Assembly (NCBI RefSeq): GCF_900167005.1
Contig: NZ_FUXW01000008.1
Span: forward strand, 23,660 to 87,659
Direction of reading: 5' to 3'
From: Butyricicoccus pullicaecorum DSM 23266
GTDB taxonomy: Bacteria; Bacillota; Clostridia; Oscillospirales; Butyricicoccaceae
Length of the DNA: 64,000 nt
Below, piece after piece: positions 1 through 9,533 of the stretch. The notes beneath the pieces were generated by a model. That model did not search any database. It was given only the letters and a program-made list of their open reading frames with translations, and had not been told where the DNA came from. Positions within the stretch are counted from its first letter, which is position 1. Each line of letters begins with the position of its first letter. Made by a program: the position numbers and the translations under genes.

Positions 1-71
1 GACCGGACGCAGCCTCACGCGATGAGGTGCTGCGCGCGGTCGAAGCCCTCATGGGGCAGGGCAATGGGTAA
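1..71 (+). CDS. 3' end of an upstream gene (partial)
   Basis: An open frame enters from the left edge (codons from position 3) and ends at TAA 69-71. The last residues read PDAASRDEVLRAVEALMGQG followed by N and G. Codon use is GC-rich like the neighbours. Too little is visible to name the protein. It could also be a chance open frame. Confidence 0.4.
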   Translation, partial: PDAASRDEVLRAVEALMGQGNG

Positions 72-78
72 GCTTTCC

Positions 79-107
79 TTGCGCATCGCCCGCGCCGACT
101 ATATAAT
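79..107 (+). promoter_or_regulatory. Probable sigma-A promoter of nadE
   Basis: TTGCGC (79-84), a 17-base spacer and TATAAT (102-107), located 38 bases before the nadE start. The -10 is perfect and the -35 matches only in its first half. Confidence 0.5.
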
Positions 108-145
108 ATAGGTAGGCATTCAGGTCAATCTGAAGGAGGAACAAC

Positions 146-2056
146 ATGAAAGATGGTTTTTTGAAGGTCGCCGCCGCTACCCCGCGCATCCGCGTCGCCG
201 ACTGTGCTTATAATACCGCCCGCGTCATCGAGCTCATGGGAGAAGCCATGGACGCCGGTGTCTCGCTGTGCGTTTTCCCCGAGCTGGTACTGACCGGCTA
301 CACCTGCGGCGACCTGTTCTTGCAGGAAGCCCTGCTGCGCGCCGCCGAGGACGGTCTGACCCGTATCCTCGAGCACTCGGCACGCTCGCCCATGGTCATC
401 GCCGTCGGTCTGCCCATTCAGGTAGACAACGCACTCTATAACTGCGCCGCGATCTGCTGCCGCGGTCAGCTGCTCGGCCTCGTGCCCAAGCAGAACATTC
501 CCAATTACAGTGAATTCTACGAGGCGCGTCACTTTACCTCGGGCGCTGGTATGGTGACCCGCACGGTTACCCTTTGCGGTCAGCAGGTACCCCTTGGCGT
601 CGATCTGCTGTTCCGCTGCCGCACCATGCCCAGCCTGGTCATCGGCTGCGAGATCTGCGAAGACCTCTGGGTTCCCGCACCGCCGTCCGGCCAGCTGGCA
701 GAGGCGGGCGCAACCGTCATCGTCAACCTGTCGGCCTCCGACGAGCTCATCGGCAAGGCGGCGTATCGCCGTCAGCTGGTGACCGGTCAGTCGGCACGTC
801 TGGCCTGCGGTTATCTGTACGCCGATGCAGGCCTCGGCGAGTCCACCCAGGACCTGGTCTTTGCCGGTCATAACCTCATCTGCGAGAACGGCACCATGCT
901 GGCCGAGTCCGAGCGCTTCACCACCGGCCTGATTACGACCGAGCTTGACCTCGGACGCATCGCCCACGAGCGCCGCCGCATGAACACCTTCGGTCAGTCG
1001 CAGACCCACATGACCGACATTTATTTCGACCTGCCCCTGCGCGAGACCCAGCTGACCCGCGTCTTTGCCCAGACACCCTTCGTACCCGCCGACCAGAGCG
1101 ATCTGGCTGCGCGCTGCGAGGAGATTCTGCACTTGCAGGCGGTCGGTCTGGCGACCCGTCTGCGCCACACCCGCGCCAAGTCCGCGGTCATCGGTCTGTC
1201 GGGCGGTCTGGACTCCACCCTTGCGCTGATCGTCACCGTGCACGCCTTCGATCTGCTCGGCTGGCCGCGCAGCAACATCCAGACGGTCACCATGCCCTGC
1301 TTCGGTACCACCCGCCGCACCAAGTCCAACGCCGAACAGCTGGCCGAGGCCTACGGCACCAGCCTGCGGTGCGTGGACATCAAGGCAGCCGTCACCCAGC
1401 ACTTTGCCGACATCGGTCACGATCCGGACACGCTGGACGTCACCTTTGAGAACGCACAGGCACGCCAGCGAACCTATATCTTAATGGACATCGCAAACAA
1501 GATGGGCGGTCTGGTCATCGGTACGGGCGACCTGTCCGAGCTGGCACTCGGCTGGGCGACCTACAACGGCGACCACATGTCCATGTATGGCGTGAACGCT
1601 TCCATCCCCAAGACGCTCGTGCGCTACCTGACCTCCTTCGAGGCATCCCGTGCACCCGACGGTCTGCGCGAGATCCTGCTCGACGTGCTGGGCACGCCGG
1701 TATCGCCCGAGCTGCTGCCGCCCAAGGACGGTGAGATCAGCCAGAAGACCGAGGAACTGGTCGGCCCCTACGAGTTGCACGACTTCTTCCTCTATTATAT
1801 GCTGCGCTTCGGCTACCCGCCGCGCAAGCTCTACCGCATCGCCTGCCGCGCCTTCGAGGGCGTGCACAGCCGTGCGACGGTCAAGAAGTGGCTCGTCACC
1901 TTCATCCGCCGCTTCTTCGCCCAGCAGTTCAAGCGCTCCTGCCTGCCCGACGGCCCCAAGGTCGGTACGGTCACGCTGTCGCCCAGAGGCGACTGGCGCA
2001 TGCCGTCTGACGCGGTGAGCGAGGTCTGGCTCAAGGAAGCTGAAAACCTGGAATAA
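146..2056 (+). CDS. nadE: Glutamine-dependent NAD+ synthetase
   Basis: Makes NAD+ in the cytosol from deamido-NAD+, ATP and glutamine, the last step of NAD synthesis. The 636 residues fit the long, two-domain form. The N-terminal nitrilase-type glutaminase domain (about 1-300) shows the expected Glu46 (FPELVLTGY), Lys115 (VPKQNIPNY) and Cys171 (GCEICEDLW). The C-terminal ATP-pyrophosphatase domain has the P-loop SGGLDS at 352-357. The ATG follows AAGGAGGA by 6 bases. The gene stands alone between its own promoter and a terminator, so it is probably monocistronic. Confidence 0.95.
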   Translation: MKDGFLKVAAATPRIRVADCAYNTARVIELMGEAMDAGVSLCVFPELVLTGYTCGDLFLQEALLRAAEDGLTRILEHSARSPMVIAVGLPIQVDNALYNCAAICCRGQLLGLVPKQNIPNYSEFYEARHFTSGAGMVTRTVTLCGQQVPLGVDLLFRCRTMPSLVIGCEICEDLWVPAPPSGQLAEAGATVIVNLSASDELIGKAAYRRQLVTGQSARLACGYLYADAGLGESTQDLVFAGHNLICENGTMLAESERFTTGLITTELDLGRIAHERRRMNTFGQSQTHMTDIYFDLPLRETQLTRVFAQTPFVPADQSDLAARCEEILHLQAVGLATRLRHTRAKSAVIGLSGGLDSTLALIVTVHAFDLLGWPRSNIQTVTMPCFGTTRRTKSNAEQLAEAYGTSLRCVDIKAAVTQHFADIGHDPDTLDVTFENAQARQRTYILMDIANKMGGLVIGTGDLSELALGWATYNGDHMSMYGVNASIPKTLVRYLTSFEASRAPDGLREILLDVLGTPVSPELLPPKDGEISQKTEELVGPYELHDFFLYYMLRFGYPPRKLYRIACRAFEGVHSRATVKKWLVTFIRRFFAQQFKRSCLPDGPKVGTVTLSPRGDWRMPSDAVSEVWLKEAENLE

Positions 2057-2092
2057 CAAAAGTTAAAAGTACGAAAATATAATAGTATGTGC

Positions 2093-2131
2093 AGACAGTC
2101 GTCCAACGCGAGCGGGCGGCTGTCTTTTTTT
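2093..2131 (+). terminator. Rho-independent terminator of nadE
   Basis: A 12-bp stem with G-U pairs (2093-2104 with 2114-2125) runs straight into seven T. Confidence 0.8.
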
Positions 2132-2291
2132 GTGACACTCGTTATCATAAATTCGCTGTTATAACTATCCATATCAGAATACGAATGGTATAAAATTAGA
2201 ACAAATAAACGGTTTAAAATAGATTTTTGTAATAAAATACACACAATAAATGACAAATGATTACGGTTATGTTACACATTGACCGTAAATA

Positions 2292-2320
2292 TTGAAAAGA
2301 TAAAATCTCTCTGGTATGAT
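2292..2320 (+). promoter_or_regulatory. Strong promoter of the first SLH protein gene
   Basis: TTGAAA (2292-2297), a 17-base spacer and TATGAT (2315-2320), with an extended -10 TG at 2312-2313. The stretch 2132-2291 is strikingly AT-rich compared with the rest of the window and holds no gene. It may act as an UP element or a regulator-binding region. The paralog at 9534 has the same TG-n-TATGAT arrangement. Confidence 0.75.
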
Positions 2321-2335
2321 ACTGCCATACAAGAG

Positions 2336-2353
2336 GCGGGGCCGCTGCCCCCC
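2336..2353 (+). promoter_or_regulatory. 5' leader hairpin before the SLH protein gene
   Basis: GGGGC (2338-2342), loop CGCT, GCCCC (2347-2351). It sits near the predicted mRNA 5' end and 12 bases before AGGAGG. The paralogous leader at 9488-9507 forms a hairpin at the same place with a different stem. Such 5' hairpins can protect very abundant mRNAs. Confidence 0.5.
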
Positions 2354-2380
2354 AACGATCAAAAAGGAGGAAATATTCCT

Positions 2381-5300
2381 ATGAAGAATCTGAAAAAGGT
2401 TCTTGCCATGGTACTGGCGTTCGCATGCACTTTCAGCATGTTCGCCGGCGCTAAGGTGTTCGAGGATGTCAAGGCTGGCTCCGATTACTCCGAGGCGATC
2501 ACCATGCTGTCTGACCTGGGCGTTATCCAGGGTAAGGACGACGGCAAGTATCATCCCGAAGACACCATCACCCGTGCAGAGGCTTGCGCAATGATCGCTC
2601 GTCTGATGACCGGTGATCCGAACGTTTCTCAGTACGTTGGCGCACAGTCCTTCGTCGACGTTGCAAAGGGCTCCTGGAAGGACTCCGCAATCGGCTACTG
2701 CTACATCAACGGTATCGTTGTTGGTGTTGGCAACAACAAGTTCGAGCCCGACCGTGCAATCACTGACGCTGAGTTCGTTACCATGGTTGTTCGTGCAATG
2801 GGTTACGAGACCGCTGACATGAAGCAGAACTATCCGTTCTCTTACATGTCCAACGCACAGGCTATGGGCCTGCTCGACGGCGTTAACATGGTAGCAAACA
2901 CCGACGCTCTGCGCGGTGAGGATGCTCAGGTTATCTACAACGCTCTGTTCGCAGACTACGCTCGCGGCGCGAAGCTGGTTAACACCACCCACGGCACCTC
3001 TGTCGAGACCTACCCGACCCTGGCTGAGTCCGTTTGGGGCCTGGATCGTGCAGCAGTCGGCACCTGGAACAAGAAGGATAACGAGGACGCAAAGCTGACC
3101 AACTGCAAGGCACATACTTGGGTTGTTCTGGGCGCAGATCCGTCCGCTGAGAACCGCATCCTGGCTTACCCGATCGCTGACGACAAGACCACCCTGTACA
3201 CTGAGGGCAAGGGCGGCACCTACTCGTTCAAGTACGAGGGCGACATCGCTGCAATCACCGGCTACCAGGTAGAGCTGTGGGGCCAGGGCAAGCACGGCCA
3301 GCCGACTTGGGAGACCAAGAACGACAAGTACGTTTGGTCTGAGGACTGGACCATCAAGGCGATCAAGACCGTAAAGGGCCAGACTGCTTACGACTACGAT
3401 GCTTCCAAGGCTGACTCCAAGTCTGACAACGGCACCATCGAGCTGGGCGAGAGCAAGCTGGAGCTGGATTCCGTAGCAGCAAATGCTTCTACCACCGAGA
3501 AGATCTATGCGGTTGACCAGTTCGTAAGCAAGTCCTACAACGGCGAGAAGATCGGCGAGAAGGACGATAAGAAGGTTGAGAAGGCTCTGAATGTACGCGA
3601 CGGCGCTCAGTACAAGCTGGTTGACTGGGATTCCGACGGCGACATCGACTGGGCAGTTGTAAGCACTGCAAACTACTACAAGGTAGAGTCTGTTAATGCG
3701 AAGCGCGCAACCGTTATTTCCATGAAGAGCGGCGACGACTTCGAGTCTCAGACCAAGTCCGATAGCCAGACCTGGAAGCTCGACGACATCACCGAGATCG
3801 ACGGCGTGAAGTACAACTTCAAGGCTGAGGACCTCAAGCAGGGTGACATCGTAGAGGTTACTTACACCGTTGCATACGACAAGGGCGAGAAGGGCCAGGT
3901 TGTTACTGCAAAGGTAAGCAAGGTTGACGCTGACAACAAGAAGCTGGATAAGGTTTCCACCAAGGGTGGCCTGACTCTGACCTTCGGCGGCGACGAGATC
4001 AAGGTTGCACAGAACCAGGATAAGGCTGACACCATTGTTCCTGCAAATCCGTCTACCTACCGTGAGTTCAACAGCGAGGAGCTGGGCACTGAGTTCGCTC
4101 TGTACCTCAACCGCAACGGCTTCATCGTTTACTCCGACTACGCGACCGAGACCGCAAACTATGCAATGGTTCTGGACGTAGACTCTGGTTCTGACCGTAC
4201 CGGCAACCGCAGCCTGGCAAAGGTTGACCTGCTGCTGGCAGACAACTCGGTTAAGAAGGATGTCGAGCTGACTTCTGGCGCACGCGTACAGGATGCAGCA
4301 GGCAAGGATCTGACCGCTGTTTACGACAACCGTAAGTTCAAGAACGACAAGATGGTTGTTGGTAACGTATACAAGTACTGGACCGATGCTGACGGCAGAA
4401 TCACCCGTATGCAGTCGCTGTTCACCACCGATGATGCGAAGAACAACGATAGCTACGAGTACAAGTCCAGCACCGACCGTCTGACCCGTACCACTTCCGG
4501 CAATGAATATGTTGCATCTCTGGAAGAGGCTGACGTAATCTTCGCTGTTAAGACCGACGGCAGCAAGTCCTTCATCCGTGGCACCGACAACACCGGCGAC
4601 GGCCTGTATGTTGATGCAGGTGATGTTCTGGCTGTAAAGGCAAAGGATATCCCGGACATCAATAAGACCACTGACACCAAGATTGCAAAGCTGGACAACG
4701 AGAACAAGGCAGAGTGGATCAACAACACCACCGCTACCTTCATTGCAAATGCAAACACCAACAAGGCTGGTTCTGCTGCAATCCTGGGCGTTGACAGCTT
4801 CAACAAGTTCAACTCCGGCGCAACCAAGATCGGTCTGGTAACCAACGTTTCTTACAGCAACTCTTCTGACGGCAAGTATGTTGAGGTTGACGTCGCTGTA
4901 AACGGCAAGGTTCAGACCCTGGAGTCCAAGAAGAAGGTTGACTTCAGCGACGTTGTTGAGGTTAAGGACAATAACGATTCTGACCCGACCATCAAGAGCG
5001 AGAGCACTGTCATCCAGACCGGTGTATTCCACGATGTTAAGGGCAAATCCATTGCACTGGATAAGTACCTGGAGAAGAACGCAGCTTACGCAGAAATCAC
5101 GACCGACGGCGACGGCAAGGTAACCAAGGTAACCTTCCTGGATACCGAGAAGGGCAGTGCAGACGAGAACAAGCTGAAGGGTAACTACTACACCGTAACC
5201 CGTAACGTTCTGACCGAGAACAAGACCAAGTCCTTCAACTACGTTGATGCGACCGCTCACTACGCATCTGAGAAGAAGCTGTACTCGGTAGACCGTATGC

Positions 5301-6814
5301 TGACTGCAAATGCAGGCATCGCTGACGAGGCTGCTTACTACACCATCTCTGCTCGTCCGACCCGTATGGACGGCGATTACAAGAACACCCAGATGGTTGT
5401 ATCTGCTGGCTTTGACGGCACCCCGAAGATCGAGGCTGCTGATAAGGCATCTATGCTGACCGCTTCCATCGACAACCGTTACGATTCCGATACCTACTAC
5501 GTAGCAGATATCGCATTCAACGGCGACAACGATATCGCAGCAATGTTCAGCTTCACCGATGATATGGGTGAGACTGAGGCTAAGGACACCATCCTGATTG
5601 GTTCCTTCGGCAACAACAAGGATGAGAACAACAGCACCATTAAGGCTGGCGAAGCTGATCAGACCATCAAGGTAACCGTTCCGAACGGCCAGTCCCTGAC
5701 CGAGGGCAAGATTGTTGTTAAGGACGCATCCGGCAAGGAAGTATCCGATCCGTCCGTTGCATGGAACAGCCATAACCTCAAGCTGTCCGCAACCCGCGCA
5801 GCAGCTGCAGGCACCTACACTGTAGAAGTTTACGGCCGCACTCAGGGCTCGACCGACGTTGTTGTGGCAACCTTCAAGTTCACCGTTGAGGCTGCTGACG
5901 CACTGGTAGCTGATGGTATCACCGGTACCGAAGCAGGCGGCGCAGCAAAGGTTGACGCTTCCGGTAAGGTAATGGATATCAATGTCAAGGCTGGTTCCAC
6001 TGGCGTTACCGGTCTGACCGATAAGGATATCGAAGTTTCTGTTGATGGCTTCAAGGCAAACTACACGGTTGCTGAGAACTCTTCTACCGCAGGTCTGTAC
6101 CGTGTTACCTTTACCAATTCGGTAAATGGTAAGGACATCACCGTTAAGGTTGGCGGCAAGTCGGTTATCTTCCCGGCTATTTCCACCACCACCGGCGTAA
6201 CTCTGGCTAATGCAGGCACCACCTACACTGCAACTGTTGCAGCTGGCGGTACCGGCTTCACCTGGTCTGCATCTGAGCCGCAGGCAACCAACGCAATCAC
6301 CATCAATGGTGTAGCAGGCACTCCGGAGCTGGTTCTGGAAGGCACTGGCCTGGCTCAGGCAGTAAAGCTTGAGAATAACGAGGTTAAGATCGACAAGGCA
6401 GAAGCTGAGAAGCTGGCAGTCGGCACCTACACCGCTAAGGTAAAGGTTGGCACTGTTGAGTCTGGTGCGATCACCCTGAAGGTTGAGAAGCAGGCTCTGA
6501 CGATCAGCGCGATTGCACTGGATACCGGTGCAAAGACTCTGACTCTGACTGTAAATGCAGATGTTGCAGATGCATTTGAGAAGGAACTGGCAAATGTTGA
6601 CTGGAGCGCACTGCTTGCACAGGCAAACTGGCAGAATGCGACCGGCAATATCGAGCTGGCAGCTGATGGCCACACCTACACTGGTACTTCCATCGTGCTG
6701 AAGGTTGCAGATCATAAGAGCGCATCCACCGGCGGTAACCAGATTTCCAGCGCGAAGTTCTCTACCGACCATCTGGATCTGACCATCACCAGCGTAACTC
6801 CGACCATCTCCTAA
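2381..6814 (+). CDS. SLH-domain surface protein, probable S-layer subunit (paralog 1)
   Basis: A 1,477-residue secreted protein. Residues 1-24 are a signal peptide (MKNLKKVLAMVLAF start, ending near FAGA). SLH repeats follow at about 25-75 (VFEDV, YHPEDTITRAE) and 88-140 (SFVDV, FEPDRAITDAEF), with a weaker third to about 195. These normally bind pyruvylated wall polymer. The remainder is large and beta-rich, with Ca-binding-like DWDSDGDIDW and terminal Ig-like segments. I chose ATG 2381 because AGGAGG (2365-2370) fits it and the signal peptide begins there. Strong promoter, leader hairpin and own terminator suggest very high expression. It is closely similar to the 9534 gene over most of its length but has a different C-terminus and prefers GCA to GCT for Ala. 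The S-layer role is inferred. Confidence 0.85.
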   Translation: MKNLKKVLAMVLAFACTFSMFAGAKVFEDVKAGSDYSEAITMLSDLGVIQGKDDGKYHPEDTITRAEACAMIARLMTGDPNVSQYVGAQSFVDVAKGSWKDSAIGYCYINGIVVGVGNNKFEPDRAITDAEFVTMVVRAMGYETADMKQNYPFSYMSNAQAMGLLDGVNMVANTDALRGEDAQVIYNALFADYARGAKLVNTTHGTSVETYPTLAESVWGLDRAAVGTWNKKDNEDAKLTNCKAHTWVVLGADPSAENRILAYPIADDKTTLYTEGKGGTYSFKYEGDIAAITGYQVELWGQGKHGQPTWETKNDKYVWSEDWTIKAIKTVKGQTAYDYDASKADSKSDNGTIELGESKLELDSVAANASTTEKIYAVDQFVSKSYNGEKIGEKDDKKVEKALNVRDGAQYKLVDWDSDGDIDWAVVSTANYYKVESVNAKRATVISMKSGDDFESQTKSDSQTWKLDDITEIDGVKYNFKAEDLKQGDIVEVTYTVAYDKGEKGQVVTAKVSKVDADNKKLDKVSTKGGLTLTFGGDEIKVAQNQDKADTIVPANPSTYREFNSEELGTEFALYLNRNGFIVYSDYATETANYAMVLDVDSGSDRTGNRSLAKVDLLLADNSVKKDVELTSGARVQDAAGKDLTAVYDNRKFKNDKMVVGNVYKYWTDADGRITRMQSLFTTDDAKNNDSYEYKSSTDRLTRTTSGNEYVASLEEADVIFAVKTDGSKSFIRGTDNTGDGLYVDAGDVLAVKAKDIPDINKTTDTKIAKLDNENKAEWINNTTATFIANANTNKAGSAAILGVDSFNKFNSGATKIGLVTNVSYSNSSDGKYVEVDVAVNGKVQTLESKKKVDFSDVVEVKDNNDSDPTIKSESTVIQTGVFHDVKGKSIALDKYLEKNAAYAEITTDGDGKVTKVTFLDTEKGSADENKLKGNYYTVTRNVLTENKTKSFNYVDATAHYASEKKLYSVDRMLTANAGIADEAAYYTISARPTRMDGDYKNTQMVVSAGFDGTPKIEAADKASMLTASIDNRYDSDTYYVADIAFNGDNDIAAMFSFTDDMGETEAKDTILIGSFGNNKDENNSTIKAGEADQTIKVTVPNGQSLTEGKIVVKDASGKEVSDPSVAWNSHNLKLSATRAAAAGTYTVEVYGRTQGSTDVVVATFKFTVEAADALVADGITGTEAGGAAKVDASGKVMDINVKAGSTGVTGLTDKDIEVSVDGFKANYTVAENSSTAGLYRVTFTNSVNGKDITVKVGGKSVIFPAISTTTGVTLANAGTTYTATVAAGGTGFTWSASEPQATNAITINGVAGTPELVLEGTGLAQAVKLENNEVKIDKAEAEKLAVGTYTAKVKVGTVESGAITLKVEKQALTISAIALDTGAKTLTLTVNADVADAFEKELANVDWSALLAQANWQNATGNIELAADGHTYTGTSIVLKVADHKSASTGGNQISSAKFSTDHLDLTITSVTPTIS

Positions 6815-6830
6815 GATAGGTCAAATCAAT

Positions 6831-6858
6831 AAAGGACACCCTTCGGGGTGTCCTTTTT
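6831..6858 (+). terminator. Terminator of the first SLH protein gene
   Basis: Stem AAAGGACACCC/GGGTGTCCTTT with a TTCG tetraloop, followed by a T run. Confidence 0.9.
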
Positions 6859-6952
6859 CTATTCCCACGCCCAGACTTCCCGCCAATAACCCGGGAAAAA
6901 TTTCCGGTTTGGCGGCTTGTTTTACAAATATATTTCATTTTCTGCGGTACTA

Positions 6953-6981
6953 TTGTCCATTTGATGTGCGTTCGTTATACT
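6953..6981 (+). promoter_or_regulatory. Probable promoter of the WG/SLH protein gene
   Basis: TTGTCC (6953-6958), a 17-base spacer and TATACT (6976-6981), 41 bases before the chosen start. Confidence 0.55.
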
Positions 6982-7022
6982 GGAGATAAGCATAAAATCT
7001 GCAAATGGAGGTGTTCATTTCT

Positions 7023-9308
7023 ATGCTGCGCAAAATATCCCGCATCGTGGTATTTTTCTGTGCGCTTGCGCTTGTGACGGTTGGCACAGCGCTGGCGGCA
7101 GCACCGGCGGGTTCTCTGTTTGCCGTACCCAAGACCGGTATAGACGGCGTAGAGCGCTGGGGCTATATGGACGGAACGGGCAAGGTCGTGATCGAGTGTA
7201 CCTACGCGGCGGCCGAGCCGTTTGACGAGTCGGGCGTTGCGGCGGTGTATGATGACGCCGGACGGGCGGCACTGATCGACGCACAGGGCAAGGTGCTGAC
7301 CGGCTGGCAGACCGCACCGCAGTCGATCGAGTACGAAAACAGCATTGCAGCCTTCCGGTATACCGACCGCACGATCTTTTTCACTGCTTCGGGCACGCGC
7401 ATCGGTGAGTATCCGGGCGCGATTGGCTTTCCGGTCAATGAGCGCGTGTGTGTCAAGACCGGAGAGGGCAGGGAGGCCCGATACGGATACGTTGACCTGA
7501 GCGGTACGTCGGTCATCGCACCGGTGTATCTGGAGGCCGGACAGTTTTCGAATGGCCGCGCGCTGGTGCGCGACTTGCAGGGCAACTGCCACTTGATCGG
7601 CACCGACGGCAGGGAACTGGCCGCGCTGCCTGCGGGTGCAGACCCGGCGACGCTGACCATCTATAATGACTGCGTCATTATCCTGTATAACCGTGCCGAT
7701 AAGTACGCGCTGTACTCGGTCGAGGACATGCGCTTTGCGACCAGTTATTCGTATGATGAGATTTTACCGTTCCACGAAGACCGCGCGATGGCACGCGTGG
7801 GCACCGACTGGGGTCTGCTGACCGTGGTCGGCACCGAGGCAGTTAAGCCGACCTATCCCTATATGAGCTATATGGGTGACGGCCTGTACGCCGTGCGCGG
7901 CGTGGACGCGGGTGCGTCGGTCATCGACCACAACGGCAAGGAAGTTTACCGTACAGACACCTACGCGGGCGGCTTCCAGACCTTCCGGTACGGTATTTCG
8001 TGGCACGGCACGGCGGACGGCGACGTGGTATTCTTCAACGCGTCGGGCAGTCTGAAAAAGACGGTGTCGGGCATTGAGACACCGGAGATCGTCGCTGAGA
8101 CGGTCGCCAAGGTGTACAAGGACGGCACGACTCAGTATATCAACATTTACAATGGCCGTACCTTATATAATAATGTACGCGCATACGATCTCGAGGGCGG
8201 CATTCACGTGACGACCGAGACCTACGAGAAGTACCTGGGCATGCAGGAGGACGGCACCGAGTACGGCTGGTACATCGAGTACCCGCGCCTGAGCGGCATG
8301 GAGAACGAGGCGGTGCAGACGCGCATCAACGACAGCATCCGCGCATTTTTCACGGCAGGGCCGAGCGGCCAGTCCGGACGCATTGCACTGACGGCGACCT
8401 ACGGCATGTCGGTAGAAGGCGACGTGCTGGTGGTATGGGCGAGCGGCGTGAGCGACCTGGGCGAGGCGGCGACCATCTGGGACACGTCGATCGGTCTGGA
8501 TTTGAACACGGGCGCGCGCTACACAGCCGACAAGGACCTGTTTAACGACAAGCTGCTGGAGGTCACGAGCAAGCTGCTGCCGCAGAGTGCACCGTACTAC
8601 GGCTCGCCGCGCATGGACAAGGACGGCGTGACGTTTTTCCGTGACTACCCGGCGACGGGCACGGCGCAGCCGTACACCGAGAGCATGCATCTGACCTTCG
8701 ACCAGCTGGCCGAGGCGATCAACTTTGACGGCGCGTGCTACCGTGCGCTGACCGGTTTTACGGGCACGGTGTACGCTGATGTGCCGTATAGTCATTGGGC
8801 GTTTGACTACGTGGCCGAGGTATCGTCCAAGGGACTGATGACGGGCGACGAGCGCGGCTTCCGTCCGGAAAGCCCGATTTTGACGAGCGAGGTCTGCGCG
8901 ACCGTGGCGCGCGTTTTGGAGCTGCCCGACGGCACGATGCCGGGCGTAGACGCGAGCAAGTGGTACGCGGGCGAGCTGGGCGCGGTGTACGAGGCCGGAC
9001 TGCTGGACGGCTTCGACGTGTACTGGTTCGACCCGGACGCGGTGATGACGCGCGCGGACGCGATGCAGCTTTTGGCGAACGTGCTGACGCACCAGGGACG
9101 CGCGGGCACGGAGATGAGCGCGAACGAGGTTATGAGTAACATTTCGCACTTCCCGGACGCCGAGCGCGTGCCGGCAAACCGCCGCCGTGCGGCAGCGATT
9201 TGTGTCAGAGCCGGACTTGTGCAGGGTGATGAGAACGGTCTGCGTCCGTCCGACGCCTTTACGCGGGCGGAATTTGCCAAGATCGTGCTGTCGATCGCGG
9301 AAAACTGA
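7023..9308 (+). CDS. WG-repeat and SLH-domain surface protein
   Basis: 761 residues. A signal peptide (about 1-25, MLRKISRIVVFF) precedes WG repeats (about 35-330; RWGYMDGTGKVVIECTY and YGYVDLSGTSVIAPVY are typical). A DUF3298/RsiV-like region follows (about 410-590; EYPRLSGMENEAVQTRIN). Three C-terminal SLH repeats begin at VYADVPYSHWAFDYV, KWYAGELGAVYEAG and SHFPDAERV. It is probably anchored to the wall by the SLH repeats, with an exposed WG propeller. ATG 7023 was chosen over ATG 7005, which lies within the GGAGGTG ribosome-binding site. The gene sits between the two giant SLH genes with its own promoter and terminator. The ligand of the WG part is unknown. Confidence 0.8.
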   Translation: MLRKISRIVVFFCALALVTVGTALAAAPAGSLFAVPKTGIDGVERWGYMDGTGKVVIECTYAAAEPFDESGVAAVYDDAGRAALIDAQGKVLTGWQTAPQSIEYENSIAAFRYTDRTIFFTASGTRIGEYPGAIGFPVNERVCVKTGEGREARYGYVDLSGTSVIAPVYLEAGQFSNGRALVRDLQGNCHLIGTDGRELAALPAGADPATLTIYNDCVIILYNRADKYALYSVEDMRFATSYSYDEILPFHEDRAMARVGTDWGLLTVVGTEAVKPTYPYMSYMGDGLYAVRGVDAGASVIDHNGKEVYRTDTYAGGFQTFRYGISWHGTADGDVVFFNASGSLKKTVSGIETPEIVAETVAKVYKDGTTQYINIYNGRTLYNNVRAYDLEGGIHVTTETYEKYLGMQEDGTEYGWYIEYPRLSGMENEAVQTRINDSIRAFFTAGPSGQSGRIALTATYGMSVEGDVLVVWASGVSDLGEAATIWDTSIGLDLNTGARYTADKDLFNDKLLEVTSKLLPQSAPYYGSPRMDKDGVTFFRDYPATGTAQPYTESMHLTFDQLAEAINFDGACYRALTGFTGTVYADVPYSHWAFDYVAEVSSKGLMTGDERGFRPESPILTSEVCATVARVLELPDGTMPGVDASKWYAGELGAVYEAGLLDGFDVYWFDPDAVMTRADAMQLLANVLTHQGRAGTEMSANEVMSNISHFPDAERVPANRRRAAAICVRAGLVQGDENGLRPSDAFTRAEFAKIVLSIAEN

Positions 9309-9320
9309 ACCAAAAGAGAC

Positions 9321-9382
9321 AATCCCCCTTGAACGGTGACGGATGAAAAATCGGTCACTGTGTAATCAAGGGGGATTTTTTA
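9321..9382 (+). terminator. Two-tier terminator of the WG/SLH gene
   Basis: Outer stem AATCCCCCTTGA pairs with TCAAGGGGGATT and is followed by TTTTTT. An inner GGTGAC/GTCAC hairpin fills the loop. Confidence 0.85.
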
Positions 9383-9443
9383 ACAAAGTGTTGTCACAAA
9401 ACCTGTGTAATATTACACTTGTGTTACGTCTCGGGGTGTCACA

Positions 9444-9472
9444 TTGACTTTGCGTTTTGAGACTGTTATGAT
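9444..9472 (+). promoter_or_regulatory. Strong promoter of the second SLH protein gene
   Basis: TTGACT (9444-9449), a 17-base spacer and TATGAT (9467-9472), with extended -10 TG at 9464-9465. The sequence CACATTGAC just upstream also occurs before paralog 1. Confidence 0.8.
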
Positions 9473-9487
9473 GTATCCATAAAAGAG

Positions 9488-9507
9488 GCGGGGCAGGAAT
9501 GTCCCGC
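9488..9507 (+). promoter_or_regulatory. 5' leader hairpin before the second SLH gene
   Basis: GCGGGG (9488-9493) pairs with TCCCGC (9502-9507). The flanking AAGAGGC and the downstream ATCAAAAAGGAGGAAATATT are the same as in the 2336 leader. The structure is kept although the stem differs. Confidence 0.5.
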
Positions 9508-9533
9508 GAGATCAAAAAGGAGGAAATATTCCT

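Noticed and set aside
2267..6772. A very long open frame on the minus strand opposite the first S-layer gene (and another at 9366-13607)
   Set aside because: They mirror the codon bias of the plus-strand genes (few stops in the complementary frame), have no ribosome-binding sites and translate to low-complexity hydrophobic repeats.
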